Assembly: GCA_002270295.1 (NCBI GenBank)
Contig: NISF01000004.1
Location: 62,001 to 126,000 of the forward strand
From: Enterobacter sp. 10-1
Lineage (GTDB): Bacteria > Pseudomonadota > Gammaproteobacteria > Enterobacterales > Enterobacteriaceae
Length of the DNA: 64,000 bases
Direction of reading: 5' to 3'
Both the position numbers and the translations under genes were made by a program. Of the stretch, positions 47,566-56,834 are shown piece after piece (position 1 is the stretch's first letter; every line of letters begins with the position of its first letter). Below the pieces are notes generated by a model. That model saw nothing but the letters and a program-made list of their open reading frames with translations. It searched no databases and was not told the DNA's origin.

Positions 47566-48477
47566 CTATCGGCGGCGTTCCAATAGTACAAAATAGATGA
47601 TGGTCATCACCAGCACGATCAACAGTAAAATCAGCGCGGCGGCGGCCCCTTCATTGAGCGACAGGCCCAGGAACGCCCGGCGATAGGCGAAGAAGCTCAG
47701 CACTTCGGTGGCATTTCCCGGCCCGCCACGGGTCAGGATATAGGGCAGGTCGTAGGTACGAAGCTCGTTAATCAACTGGATAACAATGGCGATCGCCGAA
47801 ACCGGGCGCAGCATCGGCAGGGTGATATACCAGAACTGCTGCAAGCTATTCGCCCCGTCAATTTCGGCGGCTTCGTACGGGTCATTAGGTAGTGATGCCA
47901 GCCCTGCGGCGAGGATCAGCACCACAAATGACATCTGCTGCCAGACATCAATAAACACCATGCTCCAGAACGCCAACGTAGGGTTGCCCAGCCAGTCGAC
48001 GCCCGGCAGGCAGATGCTTTCCAGCATATGGTTAATAATGCCGAGGTTCGGCTGCAGCAACATACGCCAGATCAGCGCCACGCTCACCGGTGACATCGCC
48101 ATAGGAATGGTCAGTAAGGCGAAATAGACCGGACGGGTCTTCACCACCCGGTTGAGCATCAGGGCGATACCCAGCCCGACAATAAATTCACCGCTCACCG
48201 TCAGTAATGAATAACGGATCGTCAGCCAGGCAGAATGCCAGAAAGTATCGCTGCTCAGCACGCTGATAAAATTATCCAGCCCGGCAAAAGGGAATATTTC
48301 AGTATGCAGCAGCGTATATGACGAAAAAGCCAGTACGACAGAATAAATAACAGGGAAGCCGAGCACAATCGCCAGGGCCAGCAACCCAGGCAGGGCGAAT
48401 GCCCAGCCTGTTACACGGAATCTGTCTATTGTTACACGGTACTTCGGTTTCACGATAAATTCCTCAGCTAAAGCCAT
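47566..48477 (-). CDS. Sugar ABC transporter permease (MalF/UgpA type)
   Basis: A 303-residue permease with six membrane segments, beginning after a 20-residue cytoplasmic start (GWAFALPGLLALAIVLGFPVI). The EAA loop that contacts the ATPase is YEAAEIDGANSLQQFWYITLP. It is the last gene of the leftward operon and pairs with the MalG-type permease at 49.8 kb. GC content is higher than in the PTS module. Confidence 0.93.
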   Translation of the reverse strand: MALAEEFIVKPKYRVTIDRFRVTGWAFALPGLLALAIVLGFPVIYSVVLAFSSYTLLHTEIFPFAGLDNFISVLSSDTFWHSAWLTIRYSLLTVSGEFIVGLGIALMLNRVVKTRPVYFALLTIPMAMSPVSVALIWRMLLQPNLGIINHMLESICLPGVDWLGNPTLAFWSMVFIDVWQQMSFVVLILAAGLASLPNDPYEAAEIDGANSLQQFWYITLPMLRPVSAIAIVIQLINELRTYDLPYILTRGGPGNATEVLSFFAYRRAFLGLSLNEGAAAALILLLIVLVMTIIYFVLLERRR

Positions 48478-48494
48478 CTGCCGGCCCCCTTTTC

Positions 48495-49769
48495 TTATTT
48501 CACCAGTAACTTATCAAGTTGGTCTGATGCGCTTTTCAGAGACTTGTCGACGGTATTTTCGCCACTCGCCAGCAGGGACAGCTGCGTCCCCAGAACATCT
48601 TCATACTGGGCGGAATAAGAGAAAACAGGGAAGGATTTGCCGGACGCCACGATATTCAGCGCGTCTTTATAGTAAGGATACTTCTTCAGTACCTCGGCGT
48701 TTTCATACGCATCGGCGCGAACAGGCGCATGCCCCTGCAATGCCCGTGCGGTGGTGACCTCTTTGCTCTGTACCCACTGAATAAAGGTCCATGCGGCCTG
48801 TTTTTCTTTATCTGAGACGTTTTTCGGAATGCCCCAACCCCAGCCGCCGCTCTCTCCGTGTCCACCTGGAACGGTTGTCAACGCGAGTTTACCGGCTACG
48901 GCCGGGCAGGTGGTGGCGTTATCCAGTTGCGGCAGCATCCACCAGTAGGTCAACATACTGAACGCTTTACCGCTACACATCAGACGCACGGTATCGTCGA
49001 GGGTGGCAGAAAGCGCGCCGGTTTGCGCGGCATTCTTGATGGCGTCTGCATACAGCGTCATCGCTTTATTCCCCGCCGGGCTGTTCAGGGCCGATTTGCC
49101 TTTATCGTCAATATAAGCGCCGCCGCTGGCGAAGAGATAGTTCGAGAACTCCATGCTGTTTGGATCTCCGCGCTGCCCCTGCATGGCCGCTCCGGACATG
49201 TCGCTGTTCTTTTTAATAAATTTGGCAAGCGATACGTACTCTTCCAGGGTTTTGGGCTGCTCGAGCGGCTTTTTAAATTCGGTCTGATACGCGCTCTTTA
49301 ACTTCTCATCCTGCAACACATCCGTACGGTAAATCAGGCCCATGGAATAGTTGTACATCGGGATCAGAGAGGTTTTATTGGCCGTGACATTAATGAGCGA
49401 TACGGTCGCCGGAATAAAGGCCGACATATCAAAGTTTGATTTTTTCACGTCCGACGTGAGGTCCGTCAGCCAGCCGGCTTTGCTGAATTCCCCCGCCCAC
49501 AGAAAATCCACTTCCAGCAGGTTGTAATAGCTTTGCGACTGAATTAGCTGTGAAACCAGTTTGTCATGCATATCGCCGTAACCGATTTTTTCGAACTGCA
49601 CTTTGATGTGGTACTGCTTTTCGAAATCAGGCAGCATTTTTTCAATGATTTGCGTTTCCGGCACATCTTCCATCAACGCACGCAGCACAATATCTTCTGC
49701 CCGAACGGACGCCGAAAGGCTAAGGACTATCAGACCCGATAACAATGTGACTTTCTTACGATTCAACAT
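48495..49769 (-). CDS. Sugar ABC transporter substrate-binding protein
   Basis: A 424-residue periplasmic protein with signal peptide MLNRKKVTLLSGLIVLSLSASVRA and an extracellular solute-binding family 1 layout (LPDFEKQYHIKVQFEKIGYGD; YNYSMGLIYRTDVL; GWGWGIPKNVSDKEKQAAW). It captures the carbohydrate for the two permeases. Unusually, it lies between the two permease genes. The ligand is unknown. Confidence 0.92.
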   Translation of the reverse strand: MLNRKKVTLLSGLIVLSLSASVRAEDIVLRALMEDVPETQIIEKMLPDFEKQYHIKVQFEKIGYGDMHDKLVSQLIQSQSYYNLLEVDFLWAGEFSKAGWLTDLTSDVKKSNFDMSAFIPATVSLINVTANKTSLIPMYNYSMGLIYRTDVLQDEKLKSAYQTEFKKPLEQPKTLEEYVSLAKFIKKNSDMSGAAMQGQRGDPNSMEFSNYLFASGGAYIDDKGKSALNSPAGNKAMTLYADAIKNAAQTGALSATLDDTVRLMCSGKAFSMLTYWWMLPQLDNATTCPAVAGKLALTTVPGGHGESGGWGWGIPKNVSDKEKQAAWTFIQWVQSKEVTTARALQGHAPVRADAYENAEVLKKYPYYKDALNIVASGKSFPVFSYSAQYEDVLGTQLSLLASGENTVDKSLKSASDQLDKLLVK

Positions 49770-49834
49770 AATTAACTCCTGGTGAAGGTGCCGGAGTGTT
49801 AACGGCGACGATTTTCGGTCTGGTTGGCACGACT

Positions 49835-50635
49835 TTACTTAACACCGCCGAAGGTCAGCCCTTTGACGATGTAACGCTGAATAAAATGTGAGGCGACCAT
49901 CAGCGGCAGCACGGCCAGCACAATGCCTGCTGAAACCTTGCCAATCTGGACGCCGTTCGAGGTTTGCAGCGCAGCAAGCGACACCGGGATCGTGGCGGTC
50001 TCTGGTCCGCTGAGCACCAGAGCAAAAAGAAACTCATTCCATGACAGGATGAACCCCAGCACGGCGGAGGCTGCGAGGCCCGGCAGCGACACCGGCAGCA
50101 CCACATGCCAGAACGCGCCCCAGGCGGTAGCTCCGTCGGTCATCGCCGCCCACTCCAGATCCACCGGAATCCCTTCAAAAAAGCCCATCAGGATCCACGT
50201 CAAAAACGGCAGGTTTAACGCGGCATAGACCAGCGTCAGCCCGAACAGCGAGTTGGTGAGCCCCACGGAACGCAGCATGGCGAAGGCGGGTAACACGAGC
50301 GCCACCGCAGGTAGCATCTGGGTTGCCAGCATTATAAAACGCACCGCTTTACCGCCCGTTTTAAAGCGGGCAAAAGCGTAGCCGGTAGCGGCCGCGAACG
50401 GTAGGGCGAAGATCACCGACCCGGTGGCGACAATCAGGCTGTTGCTGTAGCGACGTAAAAAACCGTTGTTCTCAATCAGCGAACGAAAGTTTTCCCCGGA
50501 AAACTGCGGGAAGATATCGCTGCTGTAGGCCATGGATTCCGGCACCAGGCTGGTTCTTACAATCCACAGTACCGGCAGTAAAATGGAGAGGCAGGCCAGT
50601 ACCAGCCCGATATGAAGTCCGATTTTTCGTAGCAT
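49835..50635 (-). CDS. Sugar ABC transporter permease (MalG type)
   Basis: A 266-residue permease with six membrane segments (starting IGLHIGLVLACLSILLPVLW). The EAA loop appears as LEWAAMTDGATAWGAFWHVVLP. The C-terminus (FIQRYIVKGLTFGGVK) is typical of MalG-type subunits. It starts nine bases after the ATPase gene stop, so translation is coupled. Confidence 0.93.
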   Translation of the reverse strand: MLRKIGLHIGLVLACLSILLPVLWIVRTSLVPESMAYSSDIFPQFSGENFRSLIENNGFLRRYSNSLIVATGSVIFALPFAAATGYAFARFKTGGKAVRFIMLATQMLPAVALVLPAFAMLRSVGLTNSLFGLTLVYAALNLPFLTWILMGFFEGIPVDLEWAAMTDGATAWGAFWHVVLPVSLPGLAASAVLGFILSWNEFLFALVLSGPETATIPVSLAALQTSNGVQIGKVSAGIVLAVLPLMVASHFIQRYIVKGLTFGGVK

Positions 50636-50644
50636 GGTTGCTCC

Positions 50645-51781
50645 TCACGCTCCGATGGCGTCAGCGTTATCCGGGGTTTTGCGGCGATCGACGACGTCTC
50701 CGCTGCCGGTGTGGAAAAGATGCAGTGCGTTCGGATCCAGCCAGATGCTGAGCGTTTGACCTGCCTTCGGGTGCGTGTGGTGATCAAGGCGAACAACCAC
50801 CGGCACGTTGCCGAGGGTGCCGCTGACAATGTTTTCCGCGCCCAGCGCTTCCACCCCGCTGACTGCAATCTCCAGGGGGACCCAGTCCGGTCTGCGCGGG
50901 TGGGCATGGAAATCTTCCGGCCGCACGCCGAGAGTCATCTTTTTTCCCGCCAGGTTTTGATAGTCGGCAGCCATCCAGTGCGGCACCGGGATCTGCGGGC
51001 CGTCGAATAGTTGCAGGCTGACGCCCGCGTCCGTCCGTTGCACAAAGCAGAGAAGAAGGTTGATGGAGGGCGAGGAGAGAAAGCGAGCGACAAAGATATT
51101 CACCGGATAGTTATAGACTTCCAGCGGTGTTCCGCACTGGATCAGATGGCCATCACGCATGATGCAAATGCGATCCGCCATTGTCATGGCCTCGACCTGA
51201 TCGTGGGTAACGTAGACCATGGTTTTACCGAGGCGACGGTGAAGCTTGATCAGCTCGCTGCGCATCTCGCCGCGCAGCTGGGCATCGAGGTTCGAGAGCG
51301 GTTCATCTAACAAAAAAGCCTGCGGTTCACGCACAATGGCGCGGCCCAGGGCAACGCGCTGGCGCTGACCGCCGGAAAGGGCGGCCGGTTTTCGGTGTAG
51401 CAGTTTATCCAGCCCCAGCATGGAGGCAGTCTCTGTCACTTTGCTGTTGATCACGTTGCCCGGTACGCCGCGCATTTTCAGGCCAAAGGCCATGTTTTCG
51501 GCAACGGTCATGTGCGGATAGAGGGCGTAGCTCTGGAACACCACGGCGATGTTACGATCGCGGGGCGCCACATGGCTCACATCGCGCCCGTCGATTAATA
51601 AGGTGCCGTCGGTGATGCTTTCCAGCCCGGCAATCATACGTAAGGTGGTGGATTTCCCGCATCCGGAAGGGCCAAGGAAGATAACAAATTCACCATCCCG
51701 GATATGCAAATTCACATTACGGACGCTGTGCTGATTGCCGTTGTAGGACTTCGACACGTTCCGTAATTCAATGGAGGCCAT
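50645..51781 (-). CDS. Sugar ABC transporter ATPase (MalK/UgpC type)
   Basis: A 378-residue ATPase. Walker A is GPSGCGKST, the signature is LSGGQRQRVALGRA and Walker B is FLLDEPLSNLDAQ, with the switch His in YVTHDQVEAM. The C-terminal part (MTLGVRPEDFHAHP, GTLGNVPVVVRLDHH) is the TOBE regulatory domain of the carbohydrate uptake class. It lies between the dehydrogenase gene upstream and the MalG-type permease downstream. Confidence 0.94.
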   Translation of the reverse strand: MASIELRNVSKSYNGNQHSVRNVNLHIRDGEFVIFLGPSGCGKSTTLRMIAGLESITDGTLLIDGRDVSHVAPRDRNIAVVFQSYALYPHMTVAENMAFGLKMRGVPGNVINSKVTETASMLGLDKLLHRKPAALSGGQRQRVALGRAIVREPQAFLLDEPLSNLDAQLRGEMRSELIKLHRRLGKTMVYVTHDQVEAMTMADRICIMRDGHLIQCGTPLEVYNYPVNIFVARFLSSPSINLLLCFVQRTDAGVSLQLFDGPQIPVPHWMAADYQNLAGKKMTLGVRPEDFHAHPRRPDWVPLEIAVSGVEALGAENIVSGTLGNVPVVVRLDHHTHPKAGQTLSIWLDPNALHLFHTGSGDVVDRRKTPDNADAIGA

Positions 51782-51880
51782 ATTGGGTTACCTCTGTTAC
51801 GTGTTGCCCACCCTGGGACTGGTAACATCCATGTTCGGTTTTGTGCGAAATGAATCTGGCGTGTTCATCGTGAAATGCGA

Positions 51881-52681
51881 TCAGCCTGTATAAACGCCGC
51901 CCGTCACATTGACGCCCTGGCCGGTCATAAAACGGGCGGCGTCGGAGCTCAAAAAGGCCACCACTTCGGCGACATCTTCGGGCGTTTCCAGGCGGCCAAG
52001 CGGCGTCTGGCGAATGTAATCATCAATCACCTGTTCAGGCGTCATGCCGCGCAGCTGCGCTTCCCACTCTACTTCCCGGCTCTGCATCCCGGTTTTAACA
52101 AAGCCTGGGCAGACAGCATTCACGCGGATCCCATCGGCGGCCAGTTCCCGCGCCAGCGCCTGGGTCCAGCCGAGGACGGCGAATTTACTGGCGGAGTAAT
52201 GGGCCAGTAACGGCGCGCCGACTTTGGCGGCAAGCGATGCGGTGTTGACGATGGTGCCGGACTTACGCGTCACGAACTTGCGCGCGGCAACCTGATTGGT
52301 CAGGAAGATCCCACGGGTGTTGACGTCAAAGTTGAAATCCCACTCATCATCCGTCAGCGCAAGGGCCTTTTGCATAGTCGATACGCCAGCGTTGGCTACC
52401 AACAAGTGATAATCGCCCAGCGTTTTATCTACCCAGCTAAACCCTTGTTCAACGGATTCACGTAAACGAACATCCAGGTGAAACGCCACTGTGTCCGCGC
52501 CCAGTTCGGTTGCTGCTGTCCACGCGGCTTCTTCATTAATGTCTCCGATGGCGACGCGCATGCCCTGGCGAATCAAATTACGGGTGATGGCGTAGCCAAT
52601 ACCCGTGGCACCGCCGGTAACAATCGCCACTTTGCCTTGCAGGTCCGGATAGTGCCCGGACGTCGAATGTGATGTGTGCAT
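51881..52681 (-). CDS. Short-chain dehydrogenase/reductase (sugar or polyol)
   Basis: A 266-residue classical SDR. The cofactor loop is VTGGATGIGYAIT near residue 23, NAG appears in LVANAGVSTM, and the catalytic Tyr-x-x-x-Lys is YSASKFAVL following the Ser of NTASLAAK. The C-terminus FMTGQGVNVTGGVYTG is typical of this family. An Asp after the second strand (IGDINEEAA) favours NAD(H). It is the first gene of the leftward ABC operon, so it probably oxidises the imported sugar alcohol or sugar. Confidence 0.93.
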   Translation of the reverse strand: MHTSHSTSGHYPDLQGKVAIVTGGATGIGYAITRNLIRQGMRVAIGDINEEAAWTAATELGADTVAFHLDVRLRESVEQGFSWVDKTLGDYHLLVANAGVSTMQKALALTDDEWDFNFDVNTRGIFLTNQVAARKFVTRKSGTIVNTASLAAKVGAPLLAHYSASKFAVLGWTQALARELAADGIRVNAVCPGFVKTGMQSREVEWEAQLRGMTPEQVIDDYIRQTPLGRLETPEDVAEVVAFLSSDAARFMTGQGVNVTGGVYTG

Positions 52682-52825
52682 GTTGTTTCCCTCTGTGTTG
52701 ATGGTTATTTTTTACACCAATATAACGAACACAACAAAACAAATTTCTTATGATAAAAACAATTGCGATCACAATTTTTGTTTTGTATGTTTGTTTTTGT
52801 TAATTTGAATGTTCGGAGTAAACCG
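52682..52825. promoter_or_regulatory. Divergent SDR / DeoR promoter with AACAAAA repeats
   Basis: AACAAAACAAA at 52733-52743 and its inverse TTTGTTTTTGTT at 52790-52801, with another TTTTTGTTTTGT at 52775-52786, form an interrupted inverted array. Such repeats are usual DeoR-family operators. CGGAG at 52814-52818 is the ribosome site of the DeoR gene. Confidence 0.6.
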
Positions 52826-53683
52826 ATGACGCACAGCGACACACTGCCTGTTCAGCCTGGCACACCCGGATCCGGTATGCGCTTACGTCGTTCGTCCGCG
52901 TCGCGTCAGACTGAGGTTATGCAGCTGCTGGTCCAGCAAGGGGCGGTTTCTGTCCCAGCGCTGGCCGCGAGGCTGTCGGTCTCCGAGATGACCATCCGTC
53001 GCGATCTGATAGAGATGGAGCAGAAGGGCTGCCTCTGTCGTATCCACGGCGGTGCGGTATTGCCGCAAAGTGGAAGCGCGGTGGTGATTGACCAGGTGGA
53101 GCCGAGCTTTGAATCCCGGCTGCGGCAAAACCACGATGCCAAGCTGCGCATTGCGGCTGCAGCAGCAGAGTTAGGCAAGAAATTTCGCACACTGGCACTG
53201 GATGTCGGCAGCACGACTTTCCTTGCGGCGCGTTATCTCGGCCAGTGTTCACATTTGAAAATTTTCACCAACAGCATCCGCGTGGCGCACGACATTGCCC
53301 CCGCGAAAGCGGAAATCTATCTCGCGGGGGGGCGGATGCGCCCGGATGAAATGTCGACCGGCGGCTCAGCGGCTCTGCGCCAGTTTTCAGGTCTCTGGTT
53401 CGATATCACCTTCATCGGTATCTCGGGCCTGACGGCGGAGGGAATTTATGACTACGCCTTCGAAGATGCGGAACTCAAACGCCTTTATCTCAACCGTTCC
53501 AGCCTGAAAGTGGTGCTGTGCGACTCCAGTAAGTTTCAACGGATGTCGCTGGTTCACCTGGCCACGCTGGAGCAATTCGACATCCTGATAACCGAGCAGG
53601 CGCCGCCGCCCGCGCTGTCAGCGATGCTCGATGCGGCAAATATTGATGTGATCATCGCGCCTGAGCTGTCGAAAGACGCGTGA
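52826..53683 (+). CDS. DeoR-family transcriptional regulator 1
   Basis: A 285-residue repressor. The helix-turn-helix is RQTEVMQLLVQQGAVSVPAL to LSVSEMTIRRDLIEMEQKG, followed by IHGGAV, the family signature. The sugar-phosphate-sensing domain includes ALDVGSTTFLAARYL and FTNSIRVAHDI. A start at 52826 is chosen because of GGAG; the earlier frame start lacks one. It is about 50% alike by eye with the second DeoR protein at 56.8 kb, suggesting paralogues with divided control of this module. Confidence 0.92.
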   Translation: MTHSDTLPVQPGTPGSGMRLRRSSASRQTEVMQLLVQQGAVSVPALAARLSVSEMTIRRDLIEMEQKGCLCRIHGGAVLPQSGSAVVIDQVEPSFESRLRQNHDAKLRIAAAAAELGKKFRTLALDVGSTTFLAARYLGQCSHLKIFTNSIRVAHDIAPAKAEIYLAGGRMRPDEMSTGGSAALRQFSGLWFDITFIGISGLTAEGIYDYAFEDAELKRLYLNRSSLKVVLCDSSKFQRMSLVHLATLEQFDILITEQAPPPALSAMLDAANIDVIIAPELSKDA

Positions 53684-53726
53684 TCGCTTTTTCACCATGA
53701 CATACCAGCCAACACCGGAGAAAGTT

Positions 53727-54527
53727 ATGATCTTTGATTTTTTGGGTAATAAGAAAAAAGCGGTTATCGCAATGGCCCATATTGGCGCGCTGCCTGGCGC
53801 GCCGCTGTACGACGCCAAAGGCGGTCTCAACAAGCTGATTGACGATGTCCTCAGCGACGTTGAGAAGCTGCAGGCAGGCGGCGTGGATGCGATCATGTTC
53901 GGCAATGAAAACGATCGCCCTTACGTGTTTAAAGCCTCACTGGAAGGCGTTTCCGCCATGTCAGCCGTGGTGCAGGCGGCGAAATCGGTGCTGAAAGTCC
54001 CGTTCGGCGTGAACTACCTGTGGGATCCCAACGCCAGCGTCGCCATCGGTGCCGCCACCGGGGCGAGCTTCGTGCGTGAAATTTTCACCGGCGTGTTTGC
54101 CTCTGATATGGGGATCTGGGAACCGGATTGCGCCAGCGCGTCTCGCCTGCGTCGCAACCTTGGCCGGGAAGATATGAAATTGCTCTTTAACATCAACGCC
54201 GAATTCGCCCATTCTCTGGATGCACGCCCCATCGAACTGCGTGCGCGCAGCGCCATTTTCTCTTCGCTGGCCGATGCCATCCTGGTTTCCGGGCCAATCA
54301 CCGGCGAACCGGCGGAACATTCCAACCTGCGTAAAGTCTGCGAAGCGGTGGAAGGCGTTCCGGTTTTCGCTAACACCGGCACCAATATCGACAACGTCAC
54401 CGATATCCTGAGCGTGGCCAGCGGCGTGGTCATCGGCACACACTTTAAAGTGGAAGGGCATACCTGGAATCAGGTTGATGGGGATCGCGTAAAACGCTTT
54501 ATGGATGTGGTCGAAAAACTGCGCTAA
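53727..54527 (+). CDS. SgcQ/BtpA-family protein
   Basis: A 266-residue predicted TIM-barrel protein of the BtpA/SgcQ family. Typical segments are VIAMAHIGALPGAPLYDAKG at the start, GGVDAIMFGNENDRPY, PFGVNYLWDPNASVAIG and VVIGTHFKVEGHTW near the end. Its enzymatic role is unknown; the family often accompanies carbohydrate kinases and transporters. GGAGAAAG precedes ATG 53727. The FGGY kinase gene begins 27 bases after its stop. Confidence 0.9.
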   Translation: MIFDFLGNKKKAVIAMAHIGALPGAPLYDAKGGLNKLIDDVLSDVEKLQAGGVDAIMFGNENDRPYVFKASLEGVSAMSAVVQAAKSVLKVPFGVNYLWDPNASVAIGAATGASFVREIFTGVFASDMGIWEPDCASASRLRRNLGREDMKLLFNINAEFAHSLDARPIELRARSAIFSSLADAILVSGPITGEPAEHSNLRKVCEAVEGVPVFANTGTNIDNVTDILSVASGVVIGTHFKVEGHTWNQVDGDRVKRFMDVVEKLR

Positions 54528-54554
54528 GCACAGCCGTCGGAACGGGAGGATAAC

Positions 54555-56066
54555 ATGCAGTATCTATTAGGTATTGATATTGGTACGACCTCAACCATCG
54601 GCATTCTGATCGCTTTGCCCGACAAGGTACTCGGTACGGCCTCCCGGCCGGTCACGCTCTCGGCCCCGCACAGCGGCTGGACGGAAGAATCGCCAGAGCA
54701 GTGGTGGGCGAATGTCGGCGAAATTTGCCGGCAACTGCTGGCGCAAAGCGGCATTGCGGCGAGTGATATCAGCGGCATTGGCGTGACAGGGATGCTGCCT
54801 GCCGTGGTCCTGCTGGATAATGAAGACCGGCTGCTGCGCCCGAGCATTCAGCAGAGCGACGGCCGCAGCGGCGCACAAGTGCAGCAAATGCGCAGCGAAA
54901 TGGACGGTCAGCACTTCTTGCAGCGGGCAGGAAACGGTATCAATCAGCAGTTGGTGGGGGCCAAAATCCGCTGGATTGAGCGCCATGAACCTGCTGTGTT
55001 TGAACGTATTGCGACGGTGTTTGGTTCCTATGATTTTATCAACTGGAAGCTCACGGGCGAGAAAATCATCGAGCAGAACTGGGCGCTGGAGGCGGGGTTT
55101 GTCGATATTAGCAGCAATACGCTGAATGAGGAACTGATCGCCTTTGCCCATCTTCCGCGACACGCGGTTCCCCGGCTGGCGCGTTCCCACGAGGTCATTG
55201 GTTCCATCACCGAACAGGCGGCGGCCTGGACGGGGCTCAGTGAAGGCACGCCGGTGATTGGCGGGGCCGCAGATTTGATTGCGTCCGCTCTCGGCGCGGG
55301 TGTGACGGCTCCGGGTGAGGTGCTGCTTAAATTCGGCGGTTCGGTGGACATTCTTACCGTGACAGCAACCGCCAACCCGGACCCGCGTCTGTATCTGGAT
55401 TATCACCTCGTGCCGGGGTGCTATATGCCGAACGGCTGTATGTCGACCGGCGGCTCGGGGCTGAACTGGTTCGTGCAGAACTTCGCCGCGCAGCATGAAG
55501 CGGCGGCGCGTGAAAAAGGGATGAGTCTGCACCAGTATCTGGACACGCTGGCGGAAAATCGTCCGGCGGGCAGCGACGGCCTGATTTTTCTGCCCTATTT
55601 TCTCGGGGAGAAGACCCCGCTGCACGACCCGGATGCCCGTGGCATCCTCTTTGGTCTGACGCTCACCCACGACGCAGGTCATATCTGGCGCGCGCTGCTC
55701 GAAGCCTACGCCTATGCCATCAAACACCATATTGAAACGCTGGTTGATATCGGTTATCCGGTAAAACGCTACGTTGTGTCAGACGGCGGGTCGGCAAGCA
55801 AACTGTGGATGCAGATTGTCGCCGATGTGCTGGGACAGCCGCTCAATCGTCTGGACGGTCACCCCGGTTCTTGTCTGGGGGCGGCCTGGACGGCGGCGAT
55901 TGGCGTCGGGGTGTCGACAGACTGGAAGGGGGCCAGCGCGTGGGTCAAGCTGAAAGATGTGATTACGCCGCTGCCTGAACATGCGGATGTCTATCGCCAG
56001 GGATACCCGCGTTTCCGCCAGCTTTATGAAGCCTGCCGCCCGCTGACTCGCCAGGAGACGCCATGA
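54555..56066 (+). CDS. FGGY-family carbohydrate kinase (ABC module)
   Basis: A 503-residue kinase. The phosphate-1 loop is YLLGIDIGTTSTIGIL, the catalytic Asp region is GGAADLIASALGAG, and the late YVVSDGGSASKLWMQIVADV motif is the adenosine site. It most resembles xylulokinase-type members. It should phosphorylate the sugar imported by the ABC transporter, probably after oxidation by the SDR. CGGGAGGATA precedes the start. The stop overlaps the HAD gene start by four bases. Confidence 0.92.
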   Translation: MQYLLGIDIGTTSTIGILIALPDKVLGTASRPVTLSAPHSGWTEESPEQWWANVGEICRQLLAQSGIAASDISGIGVTGMLPAVVLLDNEDRLLRPSIQQSDGRSGAQVQQMRSEMDGQHFLQRAGNGINQQLVGAKIRWIERHEPAVFERIATVFGSYDFINWKLTGEKIIEQNWALEAGFVDISSNTLNEELIAFAHLPRHAVPRLARSHEVIGSITEQAAAWTGLSEGTPVIGGAADLIASALGAGVTAPGEVLLKFGGSVDILTVTATANPDPRLYLDYHLVPGCYMPNGCMSTGGSGLNWFVQNFAAQHEAAAREKGMSLHQYLDTLAENRPAGSDGLIFLPYFLGEKTPLHDPDARGILFGLTLTHDAGHIWRALLEAYAYAIKHHIETLVDIGYPVKRYVVSDGGSASKLWMQIVADVLGQPLNRLDGHPGSCLGAAWTAAIGVGVSTDWKGASAWVKLKDVITPLPEHADVYRQGYPRFRQLYEACRPLTRQETP

Positions 56067-56686
56067 AATTTAACGCTATTGCCTGGGATGTTGACGGCAC
56101 GCTGGTGGACAGCGAGCCTCTCCACCATCGGGCGCTGCTCGCTGCCTGCCATAGCTTCGGGCTGGATCTGAGCCATATTCCCGAGACGCGTTTTTACGGC
56201 GTGCATATTAACGATGTCTGGCTGGCCTTACGCGCCGAACTGCCCGCAGATTTAGATCGGGACGTATGGCTGCAGGCGATTGAGGATTACTACCACGACC
56301 ACAGCAGTGAACTGGTTGCCATTCCCGGCAGCCGGGAAACCATCCGCCAGCTGGCGGCGAAAGGCGTCAGGCAGGCCTGCGTGTCAAACTCATGCCGACG
56401 TATCGTCGAATCGAATCTCGAGGCTTTAGGCGTGCGGGAATTCATTGACGTGGTGGTGACGCTGGACGATGTGCGCTCTGGTAAACCGGCTCCCGAGCCG
56501 TATCAACATGCGTTGGGGGCGTTCGGGCTGCCTGCTGCTACCGTCCTGGCGGTTGAGGACAGTATAACCGGAATGCGCTCGGCGCAGGCTGCCGGAATGC
56601 ACGTGGCTTTTTATGGCGCATCACCCGCCTCTGAGCAGGGGGTAACCGAGATAACGTCGCTGGCCCGGATCCTCGACTGGTTCTGA
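56063..56686 (+). CDS. HAD-superfamily sugar phosphatase / phosphomutase-like
   Basis: A 207-residue HAD hydrolase of the beta-phosphoglucomutase/phosphatase subfamily. The nucleophile motif is WDVDGTLVDSEPLHH (Asp10 and Asp12 region), motif II is CVSNSCRR, the Lys is in RSGKPAPEPY and the metal Asp in VEDSITGMRSA. It could dephosphorylate or isomerise the sugar phosphate made by the kinase. Translation is coupled to the kinase by the ATGA overlap. Confidence 0.9.
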   Translation: MKFNAIAWDVDGTLVDSEPLHHRALLAACHSFGLDLSHIPETRFYGVHINDVWLALRAELPADLDRDVWLQAIEDYYHDHSSELVAIPGSRETIRQLAAKGVRQACVSNSCRRIVESNLEALGVREFIDVVVTLDDVRSGKPAPEPYQHALGAFGLPAATVLAVEDSITGMRSAQAAGMHVAFYGASPASEQGVTEITSLARILDWF

Positions 56687-56834
56687 TTCGCACAGTTTCG
56701 CGTGGGGCAGGGAGGTCCCCGCAACGAAATGAACAAATTCGAACAAATTTGGTTTTAAATTACACCACTTCCTCTTAATATTGTGAGCTATATCGTTTAA
56801 GCCACCCTCAACCCGAAACAGAGTGTCCATCGTC
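56687..56834 (+). promoter_or_regulatory. Upstream region of second DeoR gene with GAACAAATT repeats
   Basis: GAACAAATTC and GAACAAATTT occur in tandem at 56731-56750, resembling the AACAAA elements upstream of DeoR 1. They are about 85-100 bases before the start of DeoR 2, which fits an operator. Confidence 0.5.

Noticed and set aside
54591..55730. 379-codon antisense frame opposite the FGGY kinase
   Set aside because: Same cause: no ribosome site, no family features, and a well-supported kinase on the other strand.
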